DNA of 64,000 nt from Delphinapterus leucas (Eukaryota; Chordata; Mammalia; Artiodactyla; Monodontidae). Where the stretch lies: contig NW_022098008.1 in NCBI RefSeq assembly GCF_002288925.2, positions 7,546,036-7,610,035 of the forward strand, in the 5' to 3' direction. The position numbers and the translations under genes are program-made. The notes under the pieces are model-generated. The model did no database searches. It was not told where the DNA came from and saw only the letters and a program-made list of their open reading frames with translations. Shown piece by piece: positions 11,601 through 22,740 of the stretch (its first letter is position 1; each line of letters opens with the position of its first letter).

Positions 11601-12286
11601 CAAAGCTGCCTGTAGAACTGAAGCAACGCCACAGGGTTACATGGAATATTTTAAGCTGTTTTCAATGAAAAGCTGTTTGCAATAACGTCTCTTTCTTCCG
11701 ATACTGCAGATGGCTCTGTAGACTCTTAAGATTACACTTAAAATACTAAAACTTCTCTACAATCACAAGTGCCCATTCATTAAAAATACTGTTTATATTA
11801 AATATGTTTTCCTCACTTAAAATGTTTCATACCATGGGGAACAGTCTGACGAACTCTACCTTTATTCTAAATTATACCTTAAGGAAAACCAGTCATCATA
11901 ACTTATTATTTTTGGAAGTTGCGTCCCTTAAGGAGATCATGTGGAAAATCACAGAATTCCTATGAATGGAGCCACCGTGAAAGTGGCTTTTCTTTATTCC
12001 ACTTTGAAAGTGTTTTCTTTGTGTGATGAATATTTTTAATCATTTTTTTCTTATTTTGTTAAGAACCTTAGATCATTCTCATGTGATATATTGCCCTGGT
12101 GTCTGAAAGTATCTGAATTCAGAAAACAAGTTGGTCAGAATCTGAGAACACATTTATTGAAAGTGTATTTTAGAGCAAATGCATATTTAGATGTAGGCCT
12201 TAATTCTAGAAGGATAAACTACTTTCTTTCTTACAGGAAATTAATCTAATGACATTACAGTTTATATAAACTCTTCCTTTACTTTT

Positions 12287-12487
12287 TTTGTTTTTTGTGG
12301 TACGCAGGCCTCTCACTGCTGTGGCCTCTCCCGTTGCGGAGGACAGGCTCCGGACGCGCAGGTTCAGCGGCCACGGCTCACAGGCCCAGCCGCTCTGCGG
12401 CATGTGGGATCTTCCCGGACCGGGGCGCGAACCCGTGTCCCCTGCATCGGCAGGTGGACTCTCAACCACTGCGCCACCAGGGAAGCC
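12287..12487 (-). mobile_element. CHR-type SINE
   Basis: Reverse-complement copy, running from a T-rich tail near 12287 to CCACCAGGGAAGCC. The 16-bp duplication CTCTTCCTTTACTTTT at 12271-12286 and 12488-12503 is perfect, so this is a young insertion. Confidence 0.93.
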
Positions 12488-12764
12488 CTCTTCCTTTACT
12501 TTTTAAAGTTTGCGGTTATGCTATTTGTTGAGTAATAGAAATAAACGGGTGTATTCATTAAAATCTTTCACTGTATTTCTGCAAAGCTGGAGCTAATTAC
12601 TGAATATGATCCCCTTGCATATTAGATTATCTAAGTATCTATGACTTCATCTGGCTTGTTTCTGCCACACTAACTGCCATTATGTCAGTTTACTTCTGAT
12701 ATTAAGAACTCTTGCCTTATCAACAACAGGTATTCATTAAACATGGGATTTCTAAAGTATTTCC

Positions 12765-13110
12765 GTCATTCATTTGTTCAGCACACACTTAGCACCTGTC
12801 TTGAACTGATTTTGAGAGTGTTTCCTGGGTGTACCGGGAAACAAAACTGACACAGTCGGTTGTACCCAAAGAACTCACCTCTTAGTGAAGGAAATAAACA
12901 TTAAACAACTGCCCCGATAAATATCAGCAGCCAGTTGCAAAGGAAAAAACAAAAGGGGGCTGAGGAAACATATGGGGAGAGCCATTTAAGCTGGGACCAA
13001 TGAGAGAAACAGAGGGACTGACGTGATACTTTTCAGCAAAAACAGAGTGTTTCGGCAGGAAGACCAGCACAGGGAAAGTGTACAATGTAGGAGGGAGTAA
13101 ACTTGAGAGT
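12765..13110 (-). repeat. L2-like LINE fragment
   Basis: Diverged reverse L2 3' end: CATTCATTTGTTCAGCACAC, GGGAAACAAAACTGACACAG, AGAACTCACCTCTTAGTG and GGAAATAAACATTAAACAA. Boundaries are approximate. Confidence 0.55.
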
Positions 13111-13559
13111 TTGAAGAAATGCCTAATAAATGGAGGTGGCGCTTTGGCGGAAGTTTGGGGTGTAGAATCTGCTGAGTCCTCAAGCCTCCCTCCCTAAGCA
13201 TTTAGGTTCCCTTGTAAGTGCTGCACCTTTAAAGTGCTTCCCAAATTCTGCACAAAAATCACATGTCAAATGTCAGTATTTTTATTTGTATTATCATGGT
13301 GATGACACTGAGAGAGAACAATTTAACTATTTGTGAATAATAGTGTCTTAATACCTAAGACAATCTCAGTTGCCTTATTCTTAACGGCTATGTCACCATA
13401 TACTTCAGGATCTGCTTTTACTTTGAGTTGCATTAAAAACATTACCTTACTAAAAATAAGACTGGAAAATTCCAATTAGACAGTAATCTTCCTGAGGAAT
13501 ACATTCTAAGACATCCACAAGTCCCTCAATTAGTAAATCCAACTGGAGCATATATTTTT

Positions 13560-13635
13560 TCAGTTTCCTCTTCTGCAAAACTAGGATAATACCTCACTGG
13601 GCTGTTCTGAGGATTAACTTACATCATGTGGTAGA
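13560..13635 (+). repeat. MIR-like SINE fragment
   Basis: CAGTTTCCTCTTCTGCAAAA, then GGATAATACCTCACTGGGCT and GAGGATTAA is the forward MIR core. Confidence 0.6.
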
Positions 13636-13869
13636 AAAAAACAAAGTTTTATTGAGATGGGCTGCATATACTTATTCTACTTAATCTATAAACATAATTA
13701 CAAATTAATATATGCTGTAAATTTCTGGGAGTGTTTGAAAACATTCTATACCAAAAATACTAAATCTGTGAATGCCACGGGGTCTTTATTTAATAAGGCG
13801 ATGTGAGACACCACAGTGTGTTCCATTAAACGGTGCAAAGTATTTCAGCTACACGTTTGGATCCATTCA

Positions 13870-14150
13870 CAATGATTTCTTTTGCTACTTGCATGTGCAA
13901 GCACAGTGCCATGTGTTGAAGACACAAGGATCACGAATGAACTTGCAGTCTAGTGAGGGGGGAAGACGACGTTCATGACCATTGCTTGACAATGCCATAG
14001 TGAGGAATGACTATTGAGAAGCCCTGACAACCGGTGCTATAGGAATCAGAGGAGAGAGCTGTGGCCCAGAAGAGTTTCAGGAAGAGGTGCTATTTAGGCT
14101 GGCCTTTGAATGCAGCTGGGGTTTGGCTGAATAAGAAACACATCCCTGGT
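13870..14150 (-). repeat. L2-like LINE fragment
   Basis: Blocks ACACAAGGATCACGAATGAA, CTTGCAGTCTAGTGAGGGG and TTTCAGGAAGAGGTGCTATTTAGGCTGG-type wording fit the reverse strand of the L2 3' end. Diverged. Confidence 0.45.
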
Positions 14151-15064
14151 CACAGTGGTTCCAGGAGAGACAACAAGGAGTCCTGTGTACATGGCATGAT
14201 GCTGTGAGCTGAGCAGCTTGGCTGGGTTGAAGTTTCCTCAAGATTCCAGAGAAGTGTACTGATGTGATTAAAATATGGGGGTTTTGCTTAAGCAAGGGAA
14301 ATTTGGCTGTGGTGAGTAGGATGTGTCAGATGGTGAAATCTACTAGAAGAAGAATTTATAATTCCCAAGAAGAACTGAGATACAAGTACAATTGCAACAG
14401 CATTTTTAAAAGTTAGGACACATGCCAAGTAAGCAAAGACACAATTACCAGTAAAAATATATGTTTACACTCAGTTAGTCACTAACATTTAATATATTAA
14501 AAACTGTTCGCTATTGGCTTATCATATTGGCTTATCATTAAATTACACTGATTAAATTAAATGAGGATTTTTTTTCACATTTCAATTTGCTTTTTTTATT
14601 AATTAATTAAAAAAAAGATGATTATAATAATAATTTTAAAAAAAAACTATAGTTCTTCATGCATCCTTTCCAACATGTTAAAGTGAATTATTTATGAATG
14701 AACCTTAGATGATGGTGATTCCATATTGACTATAGTATGAATTATCACTGACTGCAGTGCACTGTAGGAAGTAGGTGCTCAATACATGTTTACTGCATGG
14801 CTATGACATCACTGTGCCTCTACTGGTTCTCTTTACTTCTAGCCCCAAGCTGTAGGAGCAGTCTCATGCATTCTAGAATCAACTTATGTTTGTTGTACTC
14901 TCTGAGAAACTTCTTCAACTTTATCTTCTAAACTTTTTATTGAGTTGCTCATATTAGTTTCTTAGTGCTCTTAAAACAAATACCAAATTTAAATAATATC
15001 AAATTTAAATAATTCATTTGTACTGCCAGTAATATTAAGCAAACATTTTTTAGTTAAAATCTTA

Positions 15065-15320
15065 GGGACTTCCCTGGTGGGGCAGTGGTTAAGAATCTGC
15101 CTGCCAATGGAGGGGACATGGGTTCGAGCCCTGATCTGGGAAGATCCCACATGCCGTGGGGAAACTAAGCCCGCGAGCCACAACTACTGAGCCCGTGTGC
15201 CACAACTAATGAGCCTGCACGCCTCGAGCCTGTGCTCTGCAATGAAGAGTAGCCCCCGCTCGCTGCAACTAGAGAAAGCCCGCACACAGCAAGGAAGACC
15301 CAATGCAGCCAAAAGAAAAA
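15065..15320 (+). mobile_element. Older, longer CHR-type SINE
   Basis: Starts GGACTTCCCTGGTGG and carries the longer body (GAGCCACAACTACTGAG, CTCGCTGCAACTAGAGAAAG, CGCACACAGCAAGGAAGACC) found in older subfamilies. The 9-bp duplication AAAATCTTA lies at 15056-15064 and 15321-15329. Confidence 0.9.
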
Positions 15321-15329
15321 AAAATCTTA

Positions 15330-17541
15330 TTAGGTAGATATAAAAATTTTACAGTGAGACATTATGGGAAAATTGATAGTTTAAAAAAAACAGTGAAAAA
15401 AGTAGAGGGCATTTGAAGTAAGCAAAACAAAAATGCTTTCTGGAAATCTAGCACTTGCAGTCAGCTTTGGTTTCTGATGTGATACGGACAGTCCCATTTC
15501 ACCTAATTTTCCTGCCCAGATTCCTGAGCTGTTTACTTTGGCCTCTGGGTGGGCCTTAGTCACTGGGGACTTTTCTCTAGAACAAACACAAAATTTTTCT
15601 GGAAAGGCAATTCTGCCGCCTGAGGGAAGCTCTCCAGGGAAGGCAGCCTGTCTAGCCTTGTACTCAGGAACAAAAGGGGCACAGAGACTAAACATGAGCC
15701 CTTCACAGCTCAGGGATGTTGAAGTAATTTCCAGAAGTGACTTGGAAAATGCTGTGTCCCTGTGCCCGGGAGGGAAAGCATCCACTGGCCTCTTCATTCA
15801 GGGAAAAGCCTACACTCTGGTATTTGATCTTCTGTTGTCTGTAAACTAGAGGTAATCGTAGGTTTCTCCAAGTCCACTCTCTCAGTCTACCCTCCTCTCC
15901 AGCCAGTCAAGGATAAAAATGAAGACACAATTATTTCTTGCCCATCTCATGTTTCTTCAAGAGAAGCCCTTCTGTACGTGAGGGTTTAGTAGGCAGAATC
16001 AGAAGACACGGGAGAGGTAGAAGGGTCAGCAGTCACACCTGAAGACTGTACGAAGTGTCAAGTTATCCATCTTAAGTTTTACACAAAACCCTAGAGGACA
16101 ATAAGTCCAGAGAAATTTTTTATTATTATTATTATTTTGGCTTCTTATAATTCACTCGACTTAGCAGTTTGCCTGCGACTGAGTGAGTGAGGCTTGGGCC
16201 AAGGCGTCCTCCTGTGGAGCACAGCCCACCCCAGGAAGGACATCCGCCCCTCTCAGCAGAACAGTTGAGGCACGTGCGGTACCCACCTTGCATCTGGATT
16301 CTCTGTTGCCCTCCCCAACCACTGGGATGGGCAAAGGAAAGCACTTGGCTCTCCTCACACCCGGCCCTGTCCAGCCTCCATCAGCCCCGCTTGTATGCAT
16401 ATGTACCTGCTCACTTGAGACGGGGGATTACTGAGTACCCACCTACAGATGCCCCTGCCCGTTGGCTGGGGCCATGCTGACATCACTCACCTACACACAG
16501 AACGTGCTCGAGGTAGAGTCTCACAACTGCCAGAAAATCCATTTGCCCAAAAAGACCAGAGCGAGGTAAATAACTTAATGCAAGGAGCAGAATCTGGCCT
16601 GAAGGGACCTGTACGTCTCAGAAAATGTGAAGTTGTTTAAAGGTGGAAGAACAAATTCACAACAGATTAGTTTGCCTTCTGTTAGGTCCAGAGGCAACGT
16701 GAAGTATATCTGGACAATGAAAGCAAATCATGTGTATGAGAGCAGCACCGGCTCAGCAGGACGTACATGAACTGAATATAATGCTCACGCGGCATAGGAG
16801 AGGAACCGTCTCGTATTGGATTCTTCTTATTTGCCAGACCCATTAGATGGTCTCTGTGTTTTGCTCTAGTAACACACTGAGTAACCTCCTCATAATCACA
16901 CACCAAGCCAAAGGCTTATCCAGGATCCACCTGCATCCAAAGCTCATGATCTTTCCATATGCGAGCTGTTTTGCAGATACATAGGGATGATGATTTCCTT
17001 AAGAATCGTTAATTCACTGGACCAGGCTGCAAATACAACCTTAGGAGGAGCTCAGGGTATAAAAGCCAAGGTGCTTCTGCTCAGAATCGCTCAGATGCAA
17101 GGATCTGGAGCTGAGAAAAACTGCTGCAGCCCAAGCTTCCCCATGGAGTTCTTTACATAGCGTTAAATCTGGGAGCTCAAAAGCAGGAGACCCGTAGAGT
17201 AGACATTAAATAATGAAACCTCGCAGCGTGAGCCCTTCAGTTGTGCCTCTCAAACACAACTGAGGTACAAAAAGTTGGTAACTGTACTGATTTTAAAACT
17301 TTTTCCAAGTGACTATCTGGATTGCCATTTAGAAGACAGAAACATGCTCTTTTAGGAAACTGAACAGGAAATGGAACCTGAAACTGTTGGGTGGCTATAG
17401 CATATCTACAAGATGGCACTCAAATATTTTCTTTGCTTTTATTGTCCACCTGGATCATATGTACGTTTATATCATTGTCAAAGGTGGATTTACCATGAAG
17501 CTAAGGAAGCTTCAACTTCCTTACTTCATGAGACCCTTTAG
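15330..17541. other. Intronic stretch with nothing firmly recognised
   Basis: Contains a short (TTA)n run at 16122-16137. A moderately GC-rich part near 16150-16500 gives several open frames on both strands, none with a domain or splice context. Confidence 0.4.
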
Positions 17542-17554
17542 GATTCTGTGATTG

Positions 17555-18081
17555 TAGGTGACATGGATGGAACTAGAGACTGTTATATTGAGTGAAGTAA
17601 GTCAGACACAGAAAAGACAAGTATCGTGTGATATTGCTTATATGTGGAATCTTAAAAAAATGGTACAAATGAACTTATTTACAAAACAGAAATAGAGTCA
17701 CAGATGTAGAAAACAAACTTATGGTTACCAAGGGGGAGGGGGGAGGGATAAACTGGGAGATTGGGATTGACACATACACACTACTATATATGAAATAGAT
17801 AACTAATAAGGGCCTACTTATAGCACAGGGAGCTCTACTCAGTACTCCGTAATGACCTATATGGGACAAGAATCTTAAAAAGAGTGGATATATGTATATG
17901 TATAACTGATTTACTTTGCTGTGCACCTGAAAACAGCACAACATTGTAAATCAACTATACTCCAATAAAAATTAAAATAAAAAGCCACGGCCATATCTGA
18001 TTTCTCTCTGTATTCCCTGCATTCAGAATAAAGCTTACCTGGAACTGTTCAAAAAATGTTTGATAGATGAAAAAAAAAAAA
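17555..18081 (+). mobile_element. L1 insertion with 3' transduced sequence
   Basis: A 5'-truncated L1 tail runs from ACATGGATGGAACTAGAGAC to ACTCCAATAAAAATTAAAAT near 17980. It is followed by about 85 bp unlike L1, containing an AATAAA at about 18028, and then a terminal A run (18070-18081). A perfect 13-bp duplication, GATTCTGTGATTG, at 17542-17554 and 18082-18094 encloses L1 and extra sequence together, as expected for read-through transcription past the L1 polyadenylation site. Confidence 0.88.
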
Positions 18082-18409
18082 GATTCTGTGATTGGCCTCC
18101 GTCATGTTTGTATTTATAATTTGATATTCTTTTCCTTAGAATAGAGAATTCCTTTTAGAATAGAGAATCCCTCCCAAATTGTGTGTCACACCTCACATAA
18201 CCTACATTTTCCCCTGATTATTACAGAACAGTAGTATGACTTACATTTCTTAATTTACTAGTCTAGTTCATGCACGTTCATGTTCTACGTATCACATTTT
18301 GACTGTTCCTTTTCCACCCCGCCCAGGACTTGGGGGTGTAACTAATGAGTTTCTGGAAGACGCTGTGTTCCAGCCCAAGCCCACCTCGGACCCCCTCTTA
18401 CAATGTCGC

Positions 18410-18647
18410 AATTAGCATGTTAGCATGCATTTCACGGTTGTAATTAGCACGTTGGCATGCATTTAGCAAGCAAGTTGGCATGTGTTTCACAGCTATGATT
18501 AGCACATCGGCATGTACTTCACAGTTTTAATTAGCATGTTGGCATGTATCTCGCAGTTGTGAATAGCACGTTGGCATGTATTTCACAGTTTTAATTAGCA
18601 TGTTGGCATGTATTTTGGAGTTGTGCACAGCATGTTGGCATGTATAC
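18410..18647 (+). repeat. 32-bp minisatellite, about 7.5 copies
   Basis: Units begin at 18410, 18442, 18465, 18497, 18529, 18561, 18593 and 18625. All are 32 bp except the second (23 bp) and the last, partial one. The core is AATTAGCATGTTGGCATGTA followed by TTTCACAGTTGT, with several substitutions between copies. Confidence 0.93.
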
Positions 18648-19044
18648 TTTCGGTCTTTTCCTTCTATGTTTTAAACAGTATTAATGATGGCAAACAAATA
18701 ACGTGTCTTGCTTTTTTCAGTTAATATCATATCATACAGATGTCTTCACTGTTATCATTTAGTGCCTTCAGAACGCCCCACCCAGTGAATACTCCGCCAA
18801 GTCAGTATATCATGACTTGGTAATTACTTCCCTTACTATTGGAAATTTAACATTGGAGCACTGGCTGTGATTCAGATATAGCTTAAAAAAATAATTGTAC
18901 AGCGATGGCAGGCTTGGAGATTAGGTCCTAGTGGAGTCCAGGGTCAGACTTTAATGATAAATCGATTTGGGGATAAAGTCTAAGGTAACTCCAAGGCCCT
19001 TTGGCTTGAATCCACAAGAGATATTTGGGAGATTTTATTTATGT

Positions 19045-19165
19045 CAGAATTTCTCATTAGATTCTGAGCCCCGCGAAGACAGGGTCAGTGATGTCTCATC
19101 TATCATCATACACTCAGAGCCTGGCTTGGTGCTTGGTACACATAAGATTCACTAAATATACTATA
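19045..19165 (+). repeat. L2 3' end fragment
   Basis: ATTCTGAGCCCCGCGAAGACAGG, CAGAGCCTGGCTTGGTGCTTGG and CATAAGATTCACTAAATAT follow the forward L2 tail. Confidence 0.6.
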
Positions 19166-19919
19166 AGTGAATTAACTAAGGAAAATCCACAGTCTTTAGA
19201 GGCTACACCAAAGCCAAAGCAAACAAAAACTCAAGATGTTGAGATTAGGAAAATATTAAGTTTATTTTGAAGGGAGCATATTTACTTTGTAAAATGGGTA
19301 CATTTCAAAATGTCCTTCTGATGTTTATATGATTCATAACTGAAGGGCTAAGGCTGTCTTGCTGGGGCACCTTGTGGGGATCCTGCAATTGCCCTCTATA
19401 CATTGTGTTTCTCCCACCAGGCGATCGCTGTCTTTAGAGAAAATGTAATTAATAAAGGTGACAACCTATTAACTCCACCTTTTAAACTGTAGCTCTTTCA
19501 AGCAATAAATATCCTGCAGTAATCTAATTTCCACACTAGTTTTCTTAGTAGGTGTTAATTTTTTTGTTACAGGCTAACTGAACTAAGAATGACTAGACAC
19601 CCATTCACAAATGGAGCCAACGTATTTTTCTTAATGGTTTCCTCTTTCCCTCCAGTTTTATAAAGCAAAATTTAGAAGCCATGTCTCATGTTATATACAG
19701 GCTATGAATCTTCCAGTTCCCAGCTTTTCTTCTCTCTCCAAATAGTTTTTACAGCAAAGCAAAAATAAAATAGACACCTAAGGACTAAGGGTTTTCAATC
19801 CTTTGGCTAATGTTTTATATCACTGCACTTTTCTGTAAAGGGAGCTTTACTGTTACACAAGAATTGAGGTTTTCTTTTTAGGTTATAAAGAAAAATAACA
19901 GAAAGGGGAGAGGCAGAGT

Positions 19920-20045
19920 ATCCATTTGTTGATTTGATAAGTATTTACTGAGCCTGTCTCAGGCTGGACACATGCTGAAGGCTGTAAGGAACCTGGAAAG
20001 ACAATGCCCAGCCTTCAGGAGCTCACATTCCCAAAGGCTGAAGGA
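19920..20045 (-). repeat. L2-like fragment
   Basis: ATTTGATAAGTATTTACTGA, CTGAAGGCTGTAAGGAACC and CCTTCAGGAGCTCACATTC follow the reversed L2 tail. Confidence 0.55.
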
Positions 20046-20374
20046 AGAACTCTAATTTCTGTTCTCTGACTGATGATTCTTTGGACATTCTCTCTCTGGT
20101 TCCGATTGATCCCTCATCTATAAAATGTTAACACTACAAGCTGATAGGTTTATCTTACCTCAGAATTGTGGTGGGTGTCAAACAAAAACTAAAGAATATA
20201 TGAATGTCTGAAGAGTAGAAAACGCTCTGTTGTTAATTTACTAGGGTTTAGAGTTAAATTATGTAATTTAACACTTAATTCATGTAATTTAACACCCAAT
20301 TTTAAAAATTAGTGTATGTAATGATGTAAGGCACATTCATTCATTCAAAAGGCGTACACGATAATAATCTAATT

Positions 20375-21092
20375 CAGGAATCAGCAAATGACAGTGCATG
20401 GCCCTAATCCAGCCTGCTCCCTAAAGTTTTACTGAAACACAGGGTAGGCGAATGCTTGGCCCTGGTGCCCTGGTGGCTTTTCATGTCTCCACATAGGGCA
20501 AAGCTTAACTACAGTTAAGCTAAGCTTTGGCAGAGCGCCCTGGGACCCGCTCGATCACGAGCATGGGAGGATTACGAGCGCCTGCTACAAAGCTGTTTTC
20601 CTCCCACCTCCCTGTGCTCCAGGGAGGCTGTCAGTAGATGGTTTCTCATCGCCTCCTGGGTTCTAATGAGGTATAAGGCTTTTTGCCCCCTACTCTCGCC
20701 CCTACTAGGATGCAGCTGCAGGCTATAAAACCGCAGCACAGAATCAGCTCCTCAGCAGCGTGGGGTCCGAGTTCTCCCGTGCATTGTCATCTGGCCTCTT
20801 CTGTTTTGGTGTCATCTGTGGGATAAGGGATCTGGGTAGCTGACATCTTTTCTGCTTTTACTTTTGTTGTCTACATAAGTAATAAACTGACTGAATCTAA
20901 AAGTGAATCCTTCCTTTGCCGGATGAACCTGTGTGCCTTTTGCTGACACATAGCCACACCCACTCACTATGGTCTGTGGCTGCTTCCATGCTACAAGGAC
21001 AGAGTTGAGCAACTGCAAGAGAGACCCTATAGCCTGGGAAGCCTAAGCATCTTCTGTCTCGTTCTTTACAGAGAAAGTTTGCCAACCCACTG
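20375..21092. mobile_element. hAT-type non-autonomous DNA transposon, split by an insertion
   Basis: Outer parts (20375-20442 and 20949-21092) form one short element with inverted ends: CAGGAATCAGCAAA at the left and TTTGCCAACCCACTG at the right. A perfect 8-bp duplication ATCTAATT lies at 20367-20374 and 21093-21100, the hallmark of hAT transposition. The Charlie-like subfamily name is not certain. Confidence 0.82.
20443..20948 (+). mobile_element. Putative solo LTR inserted in the hAT element
   Basis: About 506 bp interrupt the hAT element between ACACAG and CCACACCC. The insert has LTR order: TATAAA at 20724-20729 and AATAAA at 20881-20886, ending TGCTGACA. The flanks CACAG (20438-20442) and CATAG (20949-20953) could be a 5-bp duplication with one change. 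The left end reads GG rather than TG. The family is unknown to me. Confidence 0.55.
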
Positions 21093-21100
21093 ATCTAATT

Positions 21101-22224
21101 AATGCACTGTCCTTAAAATGGTTTTAAAGTCTAAATCAAAAGCCTTTCCATCACCACTTCCCCAAGCTTTCCTTTCCTTAGGCCTGAGGAGCTTCAATCA
21201 GCCAGACTAACTGAAGGTTATACTATTTCCTTGGCGGGGGTGTGTGTGGGGAATAACAGCTTGATTTCTGGACGTGACTATTGCAGCTCAAGTCCTGTGA
21301 TCATTCTTTTCTTCTTGAAGCAGGGAGATAAGACCTCTATCAGCTCTTGGCCAGTCTGTTTTCCTCCAAGTGGCAAGTTATGACTTTATATTGGTACTTA
21401 CATCAGTAGGAATTAAGTTAGTGGCTATTCTTGCCTGCTTCACCTCGTGAATCCCTATGAAGACCTTTCACCACTTTCACGCTGCTATTGGGAGCCCCTG
21501 GCTGGGCACCGGCCTCAGGTGAGGGTGGTGTCAGCTTACCTACCTTCCATTTCACATGCTGTACCCATATGCAGCCCTTTCCAGATCCCCATATTCTTCA
21601 GGATTCAGCAAATATTAATTCATTTCATGAAACTAACACGTGTGTGTGGTAAGTCTTAGAGTACCAAGGATACACAGGAAAGGTAAAATTTCCCTCTCAC
21701 TAGACATCCCCAGAAGTCACCATCCAGCCTGATGAGCTACTTTATTATTTGCATAGTTTTTCCATGCTATTTCTTAAATGGATTGTGCAAAAAAAAAAGG
21801 TTAAAATCAAAACAAAATCTTTCTGCTTAGTTTTTGAGGTCAAACTCAACTGAAATATATGTTTAAAATATTGTTCTTTCCAAACAGCTTTCCGAGGAAA
21901 ACAGCTACGGGAAGTTAAAGACATTGTGCCGTTGGCTCCAAGTTTCAATGTGTGCACAGTGTGGATGGCGCAGGCGTGCACTGTTTGCAGCCCCTCCTGG
22001 GTCCAGGGTCGCCTCTAGAACAGCTAGAGAATGGAGACTCATTTTACAGTAACCCAGGGGTACAAAACCTCTTTTTGGTCTCCTTAACCCAGCCTGGTGG
22101 CAGGCATGATAAGGCAGGCACTAATGGAAGAAGCTGGGAGTACTCGTCAGTACACCTGAGTTCAGCCTGTCCTGGTACTAACTAGCTCTGGCTCGCAAGA
22201 ACACCGTGAAAAATGCCATCAAAT
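21101..22224. other. Intronic stretch with nothing recognised
   Basis: No repeat family, exon or notable simple repeat seen. Confidence 0.4.
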
Positions 22225-22236
22225 GGCTCGTCCCTG

Positions 22237-22440
22237 GCTTCCCTGGTGGCGCAGTGGTTGAGAGTCTGCCTGCCGATGCAGGGGACACGGGTTCGTGCCT
22301 TGGTCGGGGAAGATCCCACATGCCACGGAGCAACTAAGCCCGTGAGCCATGGCCGCTGAGCCTGTGCATCCAGAGCCTGTGCTCCGCAACGGGAGCGCCA
22401 CAACAGTGAGAGGCCCACGTACTGAAAAAAAAAAAAAAAA
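22237..22440 (+). mobile_element. CHR-type SINE
   Basis: Starts GCTTCCCTGGTGGCGCAGTG and ends in a run of A. The 12-bp duplication GGCTCGTCCCTG at 22225-22236 and 22441-22452 is perfect. Young insertion. Confidence 0.93.
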
Positions 22441-22534
22441 GGCTCGTCCCTGCTGAAATCTGACCACTGAGCATGATGTCCTCATTGTACCAGGGGCAAC
22501 ACAATGAACCAAAGATAAAGTCTGGGCCTTGGGG

Positions 22535-22735
22535 TCAGAAAGTCCGGCTCTGAACCTGGGTTTCACATCACATGAGCTATGTGACTTGGGGCAGGATGCC
22601 AGAAGTCCCAGACACCATTTCCTCATCTGGAAAATAGAGATGATACTTGACTTTACTGTCAGGGTGTAATGATGAAGGAAAGTGGGGATAAGATCTAGCA
22701 CAGTGCCAGACATGTAAAAGAATCTTGGGAAATTG
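22535..22735 (+). repeat. MIR SINE
   Basis: Forward MIR order: GGCTCTGAACCTGGGTTTCA, GTGACTTGGGGCAGG, CCATTTCCTCATCTGGAAAA, then AGCACAGTGCCAGACATG. Confidence 0.75.
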
Positions 22736-22740
22736 TATCA

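Larger units (their letters stand above)
18648..20366. other. Intronic stretch with scattered L2 pieces
   Basis: Beyond the two L2-like fragments listed separately, nothing recognisable. AT-rich. Confidence 0.4.

Noticed and set aside
18410..18647. CRISPR array
   Set aside because: The whole unit repeats with no unique spacers; it is a minisatellite in a mammalian intron.
20502..20521. Small hairpin AGCTTAACT-AC-AGTTAAGCT
   Set aside because: A 9-bp stem in the LTR-like insert. Short inverted repeats of this size are common, and no function can be argued.
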